Shown here: in pieces, positions 6,800 to 14,239 of the stretch
How positions within the stretch are numbered: the first letter of the stretch is position 1
Layout: the number at the start of each line of letters is the position of its first letter
From: CAYOKT01 sp964404605
Lineage (GTDB): Bacteria > Electryoneota > Electryoneia > Electryoneales > Electryoneaceae
Reading direction: 5' to 3'
Assembly: GCA_964404605.1 (NCBI GenBank)
Contig: CAYOKT010000065.1
Span: 1-15,711, forward strand
DNA: 15,711 bases
Program-made: the position numbers and the translations under genes
The notes under the pieces: generated by a model
What the model was told of the DNA's origin: nothing
Databases searched by the model: none
Seen by the model: only the letters and a program-made list of their open reading frames with translations

Positions 6800-7477
6800 T
6801 CACTTGGTCGCTCCCGGCGTGGTTTTACGGTCCGGGTCCCGTTTCCACTCGAGGTAGGAGTACGCCACCAGCCAGACGAGCCCGAGCGGCAGGAGCATGA
6901 ACAGGAACGGCGTCAACTCCTTGATCGGCGAAAACAGCGCCATACCCATGAAGGCGAAACCGAAGAAGATGAAGATCCACCCGCCGACGCGGTGGGTTTT
7001 CTGCCAGCTTCTCCGGCTGGAAAGGGTCCAGGGCGTGCGGATGCCGAGGAACCAGTTCGGCCGGATTTTCCCCATCCAGTTCCCTAACAGGAGAAACAGG
7101 ACGCCCACCAGCAGGGGAACGATCACCTCGATCCTCACCGGCACGCCCCGCATGGCGAGATGGACCACGAGGTAGATCACGACCAGAAAGCTGAGAATCG
7201 CGAGGCGTATGGCGGAGTAGACCGAGGCGTGCTGCAGGTGGCTCAACTTCGCCGGGTCGATCCTCGGTACGAAGAGCATCAGGAGATAGATCGCCAGGGA
7301 CAACAGGGGGATGGCGAACAAGCCCTCGAAGCGGCCGCCGTACCGGTCCACTTCTCCGGCGATGTTCCAGTGCACCGGGATGCGCTCCGGCGCGGAATGC
7401 CAGCTCAGCGCGGCGAGCAGGAACATCCCGGCCAACAGAACCCATTGCAGCCATTCGTTCCGCCAGTTGATCTTCAT
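6800..7477 (-). CDS. sdpI: SdpI-family membrane protein (DUF1648 + SdpI)
   Basis: A 225-residue integral membrane protein with about six hydrophobic helices (roughly 10-28, 52-70, 90-110, 117-133, 166-186, 188-208). The DUF1648 motif IPVHWNIAGEVDRYG lies between the first two. The SdpI signature GNWMGKIRPNWFLGIRTPWT, followed by WQKTHRVGG, lies between helices 4 and 5. In Bacillus subtilis, SdpI confers immunity to the SdpC toxin and sequesters the repressor SdpR at the membrane; a similar signalling role here is inferred. The ATG overlaps the sdpR stop by four bases (ATGA, 7474-7477), showing translational coupling. No sdpABC-like toxin genes are present in the window, so this is an orphan pair. 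It could also serve in general envelope stress or membrane homeostasis. Confidence 0.88.
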   Translation of the reverse strand: MKINWRNEWLQWVLLAGMFLLAALSWHSAPERIPVHWNIAGEVDRYGGRFEGLFAIPLLSLAIYLLMLFVPRIDPAKLSHLQHASVYSAIRLAILSFLVVIYLVVHLAMRGVPVRIEVIVPLLVGVLFLLLGNWMGKIRPNWFLGIRTPWTLSSRRSWQKTHRVGGWIFIFFGFAFMGMALFSPIKELTPFLFMLLPLGLVWLVAYSYLEWKRDPDRKTTPGATK

Positions 7478-7809
7478 CGCTGACCCTCCCCATTTGCAGA
7501 TGATGCGGGATCATCAGCCCCGTTGCGCTCCCCGGTTTCCGCCTGCCCGACCTTGAACAGGTCCATCGCCGCGGCCATCGCCTCCTCGAGGGCGGAGACG
7601 TTCAGGCTGTAGACGATGGTGGTCCTCCTCCGCTCGGAGAGGATGAGGTTGGCCGCCTTGAGGACGTTGAAATGCCCGGACAGGGTGGAGCGGGCGAGCG
7701 GGAAACGCCCGGCGATCTCTCCCGCCGTGAGGTCGCCCTCCCGCAGCAGGCGCAAGATCTCCCGCCGCGTCGGGTCGCCCAGGGCGTGGAACAGGGCGTT
7801 GAGCGCCAT
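7474..7809 (-). CDS. sdpR: ArsR/SdpR-family transcriptional repressor
   Basis: A 111-residue winged-helix regulator. It opens ALNALFHALGDPTRREILRL, typical of the ArsR superfamily, then has the recognition region LTAGEIAGRFPLARSTLSGH and the wing RRRTTIVYSLN. There is no cysteine cluster for metal sensing, which fits SdpR rather than a metal sensor. The ATG at 7809 has AGGGAGAG at 7814-7821 as its ribosome site. The polar C-terminal tail (about residues 90-111) looks disordered. It is the first gene of a two-gene operon with sdpI and probably represses its own promoter through the inverted repeat just upstream. Confidence 0.88.
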   Translation of the reverse strand: MALNALFHALGDPTRREILRLLREGDLTAGEIAGRFPLARSTLSGHFNVLKAANLILSERRRTTIVYSLNVSALEEAMAAAMDLFKVGQAETGERNGADDPASSANGEGQR

Positions 7810-7832
7810 CCGACTCTCCCTCTCGCGTCAAG

Positions 7833-7888
7833 TATTTCGCTATTTCGCTAACTACCGAAATATAGTGTGCCGGGGCGCGGCGCGGCAA
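7833..7888 (-). promoter_or_regulatory. sdpR promoter with overlapping operator-like repeats
   Basis: On the minus strand, TTGCCG (7888-7883), an 18-base spacer and TATATT (7864-7859) form a sigma70-like promoter. An inverted repeat, TATTTCG (7862-7856) and CGAAATA (7847-7841) with an 8-base spacer, overlaps the -10 box and the likely transcription start. A further direct CGAAATA copy is at 7839-7833. This placement is what autorepression by the ArsR-type SdpR would require. Binding is inferred. Confidence 0.6.
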
Positions 7889-7900
7889 GAGGGGCGCAGG

Positions 7901-7925
7901 TAAAAAATCCCCGCCGAAGCGGGGA
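7901..7925 (-). terminator. intrinsic terminator of the Gld-like operon
   Basis: On the minus strand, CCCCGC, a TTCG tetraloop and GCGGGG are followed by ATTTTTTA, a textbook rho-independent terminator. An extra A-T pair lengthens the stem to 7 bp. It lies about 95 bases after the stop of the DUF4340 gene and before the sdpR promoter, separating the two minus-strand operons. Confidence 0.9.
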
Positions 7926-8019
7926 ACGGGTGTTGCTGCCTGCGGTTGATGCCGTCTGCGCACGCGGCCATGTCCCTCAACGGCGGACGGGAGGGGCCGG
8001 CCGGCGGCGCGAGGGGAGG

Positions 8020-9009
8020 TCACTCCACCTTCACCTTCGAGGGGCCTTTTTTCGCCCCATCGTCCTTCTTCTCCGTCTCGCTCTTCTTCGGCCGCATCTC
8101 GTCCACCGATCGGAACAGCGGTTTCACCACGCCCTTGTACTGGCGGAAGATCACCGGGTTGTCATCGAGCTTCAGGAAGTACCGGGAATCACTGTCCTTC
8201 TTTTCGCGCACCCAGCGGTAGGTGAGGGTCTCGCCGCTCTTCAACTCCACGGTGGCGGTGCGGTCCGGCTTCTCCCAGTTGATCTTCGCGACCTCCTCCT
8301 CGGGGGGGAAGTCGTAGGCGCGCATCCGCACGAAGCCGTTGACCAGCGAGTTCGCCTTGCCCTTGTCGGCGAGGAAGGACTCGCCCTTCTCCGGGGTGAC
8401 CCGCCACTGCGTTTCGGCCTGGTCCCCGGCTTCCTCGCGCTCCATGGTGAAGTCGCCGGCCTGGATCTTGAGCACATCCTCCGCCTTGTAGTGGGCGATC
8501 AGCTTGTCCCGCCAGGCATCCGGCTTGCGGGTGAACGAGGCGCCGTAGTTGCCCTTGACCAGGTAGACGGTGTCCTCGGCGTCCCGGCGGGCGTAGGTCT
8601 GGCGGTAACCCGTGGCGGCCTTGCCGAGGACGATGTCGTCGCGCCGGTCGCCCTGCCAGATGCTCACCCGGGTCCCGGTGGTGTCCACCTTGAATTCCTT
8701 CCAGCGGTTCTTGTTGCTCGTGATCTCCGACTCGATGCGGAGCTGGGTGAGCTTGGAGAGAAGGGTCTTCACGAAGCGGTCGTTGGCCCGGTATTCGAAG
8801 GGGTCGACGATCTTCCACTCGTTCTCGCCGCGGGCGAGGGTCACCGTGTTCCCATCGTACTGGATCATCACCTGGGTGACCTGCGAGGTGTCCACTTCCG
8901 CGAGCCACTCCACCTTCCGGTGCGGCACGCTGCGGGATTGGAGCAGCCAGTAGAGGGCGAGCAGCACCAGGGCGACAACGCCGAGAATGAACAGTTGACG
9001 GTTCTTCAT
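8020..9009 (-). CDS. DUF4340-domain protein of Gld-like ABC operon
   Basis: A 329-residue protein with one N-terminal membrane anchor (about residues 7-24, LFILGVVALVLLALYWLL) and a large, probably extracytoplasmic region built of repeated beta-rich segments: VTQVMIQYDGNTVTLAR, EWKIVDPFEYRANDRFVKTLLSKLTQL, DDIVLGKAATGYRQTYARR and DTVYLVKGN. This is the DUF4340 pattern, often found next to GldG-type proteins. The C terminus is a charged tail rich in Lys, Glu and Asp. The start is ATG at 9009, one base after the gldG-like stop, so the genes are tightly linked. The exact function is unknown; an accessory envelope role for the transporter is inferred from the operon. Confidence 0.85.
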   Translation of the reverse strand: MKNRQLFILGVVALVLLALYWLLQSRSVPHRKVEWLAEVDTSQVTQVMIQYDGNTVTLARGENEWKIVDPFEYRANDRFVKTLLSKLTQLRIESEITSNKNRWKEFKVDTTGTRVSIWQGDRRDDIVLGKAATGYRQTYARRDAEDTVYLVKGNYGASFTRKPDAWRDKLIAHYKAEDVLKIQAGDFTMEREEAGDQAETQWRVTPEKGESFLADKGKANSLVNGFVRMRAYDFPPEEEVAKINWEKPDRTATVELKSGETLTYRWVREKKDSDSRYFLKLDDNPVIFRQYKGVVKPLFRSVDEMRPKKSETEKKDDGAKKGPSKVKVE

Positions 9010-9010
9010 C

Positions 9011-10591
9011 TCAGATCTCCCGCGTGCGGCTGTTCCTCCTCACCTGCCAGTAGACCAGGCCGAGCAGGATGACGAGCAGGGGCGGGAGGAACCAGTTGAC
9101 GGTTTTCCACACCTGTTTCTGTGCGGCCGCGATATCCTTCAGCGGGCGCATCTTCACTTCGCGCGTGCGGAGCGCGATCAGGTCGGTATCGTTCACCAGC
9201 CAGTCCACGCTGTTCAGCAGGAAGAGGACGTTGGAGGGGTTGGAGAGGTAGTCATCGCGAAGGAAGAGGCCGTCCCCGACGACCACCATCCGGGTGTTTT
9301 CCGGGGCCTTCTTGACCAGCTCGTCCTCGGGGAGGATCGTCTTGCCGTCCTCATCGGTCGGCAGGTCGCGCGCGGCGAAGTAGCTGTCGAACGGCCCCTC
9401 GAGGGCGGCGGCGAGCGGAAGGTAGGCGCGGTCGAACTCGGCTTCGCTGAACTTGCGCGTCGCGTTGATGTTGTACCGCCCCTCCTCCACCATCGAGCGG
9501 TCGCCGGAGAACATCAGCGGGGTCAGCTTGATCTCCTTGTCCGCGGCGAGGGTGGTGTCGATGGACGAGGGGAAGAAGAGGCTCGCCACCTCGAAGTTGG
9601 CGGTGATCGAGTGATCCTTGTTGAACCGGTTCAGGCGCGGGAAGAAGGGGTACTTGATGGTGTTCGCGATGGTGAAGAACCCGGCGCGCTGCTGGATCTG
9701 GATCATCTCGCTGCTCAGGTCGGCGACCAGGTCCTCGTTGACCCGGAAGCCGTACGTCTTCGTCCATTCATCGATCTTCAGCAGGCGCGAACGGGCCATG
9801 CCGCGCTGCAGGTCGGCGTCCACCTTGTTGAAGAACCAGCCGACCGGACGGCCCTTCATGATGAACTGGTCCACCTTCAGCTTGTCGGCATCGGGGATCT
9901 CGCTCTGCGGGTCGATGATGAGGAGGACATCGATGTCGTCCGGCACGCCGTCCAGACCGGTCAGGTCCACCTCCCTCACCTTGTAGTTGCTCTGCAGGAC
10001 CTGTGAAACCTGCCGCAGGTTTTCGCCCGTGGTCGCCTCGCCGTGCCCGGTGAGGAAGCCGATGGTGCGGTCCTGCTGCGAGGTGAGCCGCTTGATCAGC
10101 GAGGTGATGTTGTACTCGAGGCCGGCCGTGCTCTGCACCGCCGGCAGGGTCTCCTGCTTGTCCTGGTAGAGGAACACCGCGCCGAGGTAGACCTTCTTCA
10201 GCTCGAGCTGGTCCTTGTTCCAGACGTTCTCCTGGAAGGGCGGAATGCGGTAGCTCTGGGCTTCCTTCTCCAGGTCATCGCTCGTGGAGGGGTCGATGAA
10301 CTCGTAGCGGAACCTGCCGTGCCCGTAGGCGCGGTAATCGGAGAGCAGGTCGTTGAGGAACCGTTTCACATCGCCCAGTTGCGGGGACAGGTTCCGGCTG
10401 GCGAACACCTTGACCGTGAGCGGATCCTGCAGGTTGCCGACCACCTGCTTGGAGGCCGGAGAGAGGGTGAAGGTCTTTCCCTCCGTGAGGTCAAGGCGGA
10501 AGAAACGGGTGTTGGCGATCAGGTTCACCAGTACCACGATGAGGGTAATCAGGAGAATACCCGCGGTGGAATAGAGACTCGTCCGTTTCAT
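9011..10591 (-). CDS. GldG-family ABC transporter auxiliary protein
   Basis: A 526-residue protein with an N-terminal transmembrane helix (about 8-28, TAGILLITLIVVLVNLIAN) followed by FFRLDLTEGKTFTLSPAS, the hallmark opening of GldG-like proteins. A long soluble domain follows (TIGFLTGHGEA, IDVLLIIDP, VGWFFN), then the conserved LFLLNSVDWLVND segment. A C-terminal helix (WFLPPLLVILLGLVYW, about 499-515) ends in a basic tail. In Flavobacterium, GldG works with GldA and GldF in an ABC complex needed for gliding. The ATG at 10591 is chosen over the upstream in-frame codon at 10666, because it begins just before the membrane helix, has AAGGGCAG upstream and sits 13 bases after the permease stop; the longer form would overlap the permease gene. 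Confidence 0.87.
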   Translation of the reverse strand: MKRTSLYSTAGILLITLIVVLVNLIANTRFFRLDLTEGKTFTLSPASKQVVGNLQDPLTVKVFASRNLSPQLGDVKRFLNDLLSDYRAYGHGRFRYEFIDPSTSDDLEKEAQSYRIPPFQENVWNKDQLELKKVYLGAVFLYQDKQETLPAVQSTAGLEYNITSLIKRLTSQQDRTIGFLTGHGEATTGENLRQVSQVLQSNYKVREVDLTGLDGVPDDIDVLLIIDPQSEIPDADKLKVDQFIMKGRPVGWFFNKVDADLQRGMARSRLLKIDEWTKTYGFRVNEDLVADLSSEMIQIQQRAGFFTIANTIKYPFFPRLNRFNKDHSITANFEVASLFFPSSIDTTLAADKEIKLTPLMFSGDRSMVEEGRYNINATRKFSEAEFDRAYLPLAAALEGPFDSYFAARDLPTDEDGKTILPEDELVKKAPENTRMVVVGDGLFLRDDYLSNPSNVLFLLNSVDWLVNDTDLIALRTREVKMRPLKDIAAAQKQVWKTVNWFLPPLLVILLGLVYWQVRRNSRTREI

Positions 10592-10604
10592 GGCGCTGCC
10601 CTTC

Positions 10605-11321
10605 TCAGAGGAATTTTCGCTGTGCGAGGGCCCGCGAGGCGTACAGCAGCGAAAGGAAGATGACACTCAGGTAATAGATTACATCCCGACTGTCGATCAC
10701 GCCGCGGGCGATGTTCTGGAAGTGATAGGTCGTGCTCAGGTACTGGACCAGGTCGGCCAGCGGCGGCGGGATGACCATCGCGGAGAAGACGAAGACCGCG
10801 AGGATGCCGCTGATCAGGAAGCTGAGGATGAAGGCGACGATCTGGTTCTCCGTGAGCGCGCTGCCAAGCACCCCGATGGCGAGGTAGGCGCCCCCGCAGA
10901 GGAGCAGGCCGATGTACCCGGCCACGATCGGCCCGATCTCCGGCTTGCCGAGCATCAGCAGGGTGACCACGTAGACCAGGGTGAAGGCGAGCCCGACGGC
11001 GAAGAGGACGAAGGCGGCGAGGAACTTGCCGAAGATCACTTCGAAGTCGCGCACCGGCATCGTCATCAACAGCTCCATGGTGCCGCTCTTCCGCTCCTCG
11101 GAGACCAGCCGCATGCTGATCGCCGGGGCGAAGATCACCAGCAGAAACGGGAGAATGTCGAAGATGCTGCGCAGGTGGGCCAGGTTCTCCTTGAACAGGT
11201 TCAGGGTGAAGAACCAGCCGCTGATCAGCAGGAACACGGCGAGCACGATGTAGGCCATCGGGCTGCCGAAATAGCTCTTGATCTCCTTGCGGTACACCGC
11301 CGAGACAATGCTCCAGTTCAT
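10605..11321 (-). CDS. ABC-2 type permease, GldF-like
   Basis: A 238-residue membrane permease with about six helices (roughly 23-40, 55-72, 98-122, 131-154, 160-183, 214-230). After the first helix pair comes SEERKSGTMELLMTMPV (74-90), the cytoplasmic motif common to ABC-2 and GldF permeases. The N terminus, MNWSIVSAVYRKEIKSYFGSP, is typical of this group. It forms the membrane channel for the ATPase encoded just upstream, and its ATG overlaps the ATPase stop by four bases (ATGA, 11318-11321). The transported substrate is unknown. A single permease gene implies a homodimer, or partnership with GldG. Confidence 0.9.
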   Translation of the reverse strand: MNWSIVSAVYRKEIKSYFGSPMAYIVLAVFLLISGWFFTLNLFKENLAHLRSIFDILPFLLVIFAPAISMRLVSEERKSGTMELLMTMPVRDFEVIFGKFLAAFVLFAVGLAFTLVYVVTLLMLGKPEIGPIVAGYIGLLLCGGAYLAIGVLGSALTENQIVAFILSFLISGILAVFVFSAMVIPPPLADLVQYLSTTYHFQNIARGVIDSRDVIYYLSVIFLSLLYASRALAQRKFL

Positions 11322-12283
11322 GCGGCCGCCTCCTCCGCCTCGCGGGCGGGATCGATTTGCGTGAGCTGGTGGAAGATGTCCTCCAGGCTCTGGATTTGAC
11401 GGTTCAGGCCGAGCAGGGTCCAGCCTTTCTCCACGCAGAGGTGGAACAGTTCGGCGCGCGCGTCTGTGCCCTGCGAGAGGAACAGGCGCAGGTGAACCTC
11501 TTCCAGCTCGAGGTTCTTCAGCCGTTCCACCCTCTCCACGCCGCGCACACCGCGCCAGGCGTCGAGGTCGTCGGCGCCCTCCCCCCGCACTTCGAGGTCC
11601 ACCACCGGCTGCCCGACGAATTTCGCCTGCAGCTCTTCCGGGGTGCCGTCCGCGACCAGCTTGCCGTGATGGATGATGACGACGCGGTCGCAGGTGGCCT
11701 GCACCTCCGGCAGGATGTGCGTCGAGAGGATCACCGTCTTCTCGCGCCCGATCTCCTTGATCAGCGAGCGGATCTCGACGATCTGGTTCGGGTCGAGGCC
11801 GATGGTCGGCTCGTCGAGGATCAGCAGCTTGGGGTCGTGCAGCATCGCCTGCGCGAGGCCGACCCGCTGGCGGTACCCCTTGGAAAGCTGGCTGATCGGC
11901 TGGCCCAGGCGGTCGAGGATGCCGGTGATGGCGGCCATCTCCTTGATCCGCGCGTGCCGCCTCTCCTTCGGGATCTGCCGCAGCTCGGCGATCAGTTCGA
12001 GGTATTCGAGCACGGTCAGGTCGTGGTAGAGCGGGTTGGATTCCGGCAGGTAGCCGATCATCTGCCGGGTTTCGAGGCTGTTCTCGACGACGTCGAGGCC
12101 GTCCACGGTCACCACGCCGCCGGTGGGAGGGTAGTACCCGGTGATCACCTTCATCGTGGTGGTCTTCCCCGCGCCGTTGGGGCCGAGGAAGCCGAGGATC
12201 TCTCCCCGGGCGACATCGAAGGAGATGCCGTCCACCGCCGGGAAGGCGCCGTAGTACTTCTTCAGGTTTTCAATGTGGATCAT
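11318..12283 (-). CDS. ABC transporter ATP-binding protein, GldA-like
   Basis: A 321-residue ATPase with all nucleotide-binding motifs: Walker A GPNGAGKT (34-41), signature LSKGYRQR (133-140), Walker B LLILDEP (153-159) and the switch histidine H189 (STH). The Q-loop position reads YLPESNPLY, with Glu in place of Gln, a form common in GldA/ABC-2 exporters. A C-terminal domain of about 100 residues follows the core. The ATG at 12283 (MIHIENLKKYYG) gives the normal N terminus and has GGGGGT upstream; an in-frame ATG at 12301 would add six residues (MTGGTG) not seen in the family. It is the first gene of the operon and energises the permease. Confidence 0.92.
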   Translation of the reverse strand: MIHIENLKKYYGAFPAVDGISFDVARGEILGFLGPNGAGKTTTMKVITGYYPPTGGVVTVDGLDVVENSLETRQMIGYLPESNPLYHDLTVLEYLELIAELRQIPKERRHARIKEMAAITGILDRLGQPISQLSKGYRQRVGLAQAMLHDPKLLILDEPTIGLDPNQIVEIRSLIKEIGREKTVILSTHILPEVQATCDRVVIIHHGKLVADGTPEELQAKFVGQPVVDLEVRGEGADDLDAWRGVRGVERVERLKNLELEEVHLRLFLSQGTDARAELFHLCVEKGWTLLGLNRQIQSLEDIFHQLTQIDPAREAEEAAA

Positions 12284-12312
12284 CCCAGTACCCCCAGTCA
12301 TCCCGGTTCGCG

Positions 12313-12341
12313 AATATGGTCGTTCTGGAGCTTACAGTCAC
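12313..12341 (-). promoter_or_regulatory. weak proximal promoter candidate for the ABC operon
   Basis: On the minus strand, GTGACT (12341-12336), a 17-base spacer and CATATT (12318-12313) each match four of six consensus bases. It would give a leader of only about 22 bases. It is weaker than the upstream candidate at 12460-12488. Confidence 0.25.
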
Positions 12342-12404
12342 AGGAAGAGGTATACCGTTGCACCCGGCGAGAGTTCCCCCTCGTCTCCCGGAGAACAAAA
12401 CGGT

Positions 12405-12449
12405 GTTGGCACTCTCCAAGTGTATCCGTCCACTGGGGAAAGTGCCAAC
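12405..12449 (-). promoter_or_regulatory. long leader hairpin at the predicted 5' end of the ABC operon transcript
   Basis: Read on the minus strand, GTTGGCACTTTCC (12449-12437) pairs with GGAGAGTGCCAAC (12417-12405) over 13 bp, with one U-G wobble. An inner AGTG/CACT pair closes an 8-base loop. On the plus strand the wobble becomes an A-C mismatch, which favours a minus-strand RNA. The hairpin begins about four bases after the transcription start implied by the -10 box at 12465-12460. CCGTTTTG follows four or five bases after the stem, so it could be an attenuator, a small stable RNA or an mRNA-protecting 5' structure. It could also be a terminator for pckA read-through. Confidence 0.6.
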
Positions 12450-12459
12450 GGCCGCGGGG

Positions 12460-12488
12460 AAAATAGGCGTCCGGCCCCGTGGGGTCAA
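12460..12488 (-). promoter_or_regulatory. strong sigma70-type promoter upstream of the ABC operon
   Basis: On the minus strand, TTGACC (12488-12483, five of six), a 17-base spacer and TATTTT (12465-12460, four of six) lie between pckA and the ATPase gene. The leader to the ATPase start would be about 170 bases and opens with the long hairpin. The rest of the gap, 12489-12598, shows no gene and no clear terminator. Confidence 0.6.
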
Positions 12489-12598
12489 GGGAGAGAGCGA
12501 GGTGGAGCGGGCCGGGGAACTGGCCGGTCGCCGCCTCGTCGGTTCACGGGGAGATGCTGCCGCAGGAGCCTGCCGGGTGGCGTTTCGCCGCCGCCTGC

Positions 12599-14239
12599 TC
12601 AGCGTTTCGGGCCGGCGGCCCGCACCTCGGGCCGGACAGCGTCGGCGTACTTCTTGAAGTTCTCGACGAAGCGCGAGGCGAGCTGGCGGTACTGCCGTTC
12701 ATACTCCTCCCGGCTCGGCCAGGAGGAGGCCGGATCGAGGACCCTGTCCGGCACGCCGGGACACCTCTTCGGTACCTCGAAGCCGAAGACCGGGTCGGTG
12801 GCGTAGGGGACATCCAGCAGCTTGCCGTCCAGCGCCGCGTTCAACAGGGCGCGGGTGTGGCGGATGCTGATCCGCTTGCCGACGCCGAATTTCCCGCCGA
12901 CCCAGCCGGTGTTCAGCAGCCAGGTGTTCACCCCGTACTTGAGGATCTTCCGCTTCAGCAGGTCGGCGTATTTCGCCGGGTGGTGCACCATGAACGGCGC
13001 GCCGAAGCAGGCGGAAAAGGTGATTTCCGGCTCCCGCCCGAGGCCCACCTCCGTCCCGGCGATCTTCGAGGTGTAGCCGGAGATGAAGTGGTACAGCGCC
13101 TGGTCCGGGGTCAGCTTCGCGATCGGGGGCATCACCCCGGAGGCATCGCAGGTGAGGAAGATGATGTTCTTCGGGTGCCCGGCCATCTTCTCCGGGACGG
13201 CGTTGCTGATGTAGGTCAGCGGGTAGCTCGCGCGCGTGTTCTCGGTGAGCGAGTCGTCATCGAGGTCGATGTTCCGCGTGACCGGGTCGAAGATGACATT
13301 TTCGAGGATGGTGCCGTACTTCCGTGTGCAGGCGAAAATCTGCGGCTCCGCCGAGGCGGAGAGCATGATCACCTTCGCATAGCACCCGTTCTCGATGTTG
13401 AAGATCCCCTCCTCCGACCAGCCGTGCTCATCGTCGCCGATCAGCCGCCGTTTCGGGTCCGCGGAGAGGGTGGTCTTGCCGGTGCCGGAGAGGCCGAAGA
13501 AGAGGGCGGAGTCGCCCTTCGCGCCGACGTTCGCGCTGCAGTGCATGCTGAGCACGTTCTCCAGCGGGAGCAGGTAGTTCATCAGGGTGAAGATGGATTT
13601 CTTGATCTCCCCGGCGTACCGGGAAACGCCGATCAACCCCAGCCGTTCCGTGAAGTTGAGGGCGATGAAGGTGTTCGAGTGGGTGCCGTCGATCTGGCGG
13701 ATACCCTTGAAATCGGGCGCGGCGATGAGGGTGAACTCCGGGACGAACTGCTTGTACTCGTCCGCGCTCGCCGGGGGGATCAGCATGTTGCGCGCGAAGA
13801 GGCTCTGCCAGGCGAGCTCGGTGATGATCCGCACCGCGACCCGGTAGCGCGGATCGGCGCCGGCATAGACATCCTGCACGAAGAGGTCCCGCCCCTGCAG
13901 GTACCCGTTCAGCCGCCGGTGCAGCTCGTCGAACAGCTCCGGCGGGTAGGGACGGTTATACTCCCCCCACCAGACATGCCCCTCGCTGTCCGGTTCGCGG
14001 ACGATGAACTTGTCGTTGGCCGCGCGGCTGGTGTGTCCGCCGGTCTCGACCACCAGCGCGCCGCCATGGGTCAGCCGCCCCTCGCCGCGGAACACGATCT
14101 CCTCGTACAGCGATTCCGCCGGCAGGTTCCAGTACACCTTCCGCAGGTTCATCAGGCCGTGGATCTTGACCCCGAGGTCGCTCGCCAGCTCCCCCGCCTC
14201 GTGTTCGGCCGGCGTCTTGATGTTGAGCAGGTTGTTCAC
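12599..14239 (-). CDS. pckA: ATP-dependent phosphoenolpyruvate carboxykinase
   Basis: Converts oxaloacetate and ATP to phosphoenolpyruvate, CO2 and ADP, the entry step of gluconeogenesis. The 546 residues match the ATP-type family (about 540). Visible motifs: YAGEIKKS (208-215, active-site lysine), MHCSAN (232-237), the P-loop GLSGTGKTT (249-257), LIGDDEHGW (266-274, metal-binding aspartates), and ENVIFDPVTR (313-322). The start is GTG at 14239, whose last two bases overlap the aminotransferase stop (GTGA), with GAGGGA upstream. Extending the frame further upstream would add 90 non-homologous residues inside the aminotransferase gene. The substrate loop reads TGGHTSRAANDK (66-77) instead of the usual TGRSPxDK form, but Arg72 is kept. 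Confidence 0.96.
   Translation of the reverse strand: MNNLLNIKTPAEHEAGELASDLGVKIHGLMNLRKVYWNLPAESLYEEIVFRGEGRLTHGGALVVETGGHTSRAANDKFIVREPDSEGHVWWGEYNRPYPPELFDELHRRLNGYLQGRDLFVQDVYAGADPRYRVAVRIITELAWQSLFARNMLIPPASADEYKQFVPEFTLIAAPDFKGIRQIDGTHSNTFIALNFTERLGLIGVSRYAGEIKKSIFTLMNYLLPLENVLSMHCSANVGAKGDSALFFGLSGTGKTTLSADPKRRLIGDDEHGWSEEGIFNIENGCYAKVIMLSASAEPQIFACTRKYGTILENVIFDPVTRNIDLDDDSLTENTRASYPLTYISNAVPEKMAGHPKNIIFLTCDASGVMPPIAKLTPDQALYHFISGYTSKIAGTEVGLGREPEITFSACFGAPFMVHHPAKYADLLKRKILKYGVNTWLLNTGWVGGKFGVGKRISIRHTRALLNAALDGKLLDVPYATDPVFGFEVPKRCPGVPDRVLDPASSWPSREEYERQYRQLASRFVENFKKYADAVRPEVRAAGPKR

Noticed and set aside
12405..12425. Sigma54 promoter (TGGCAC as the -24 element)
   Set aside because: The required GC at the -12 element is missing at the correct spacing on both strands.
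12405..12449. CIRCE/HrcA heat-shock operator (TTGGCACTC resembles TTAGCACTC)
   Set aside because: The arms are about 19-27 bases apart rather than the 9 of CIRCE, and the downstream genes are not chaperones.
12270..12488. 72-codon minus-strand leader peptide before the ABC ATPase
   Set aside because: Its start would lie within the -35 box of the predicted promoter, and the sequence has no leader-peptide or family features.
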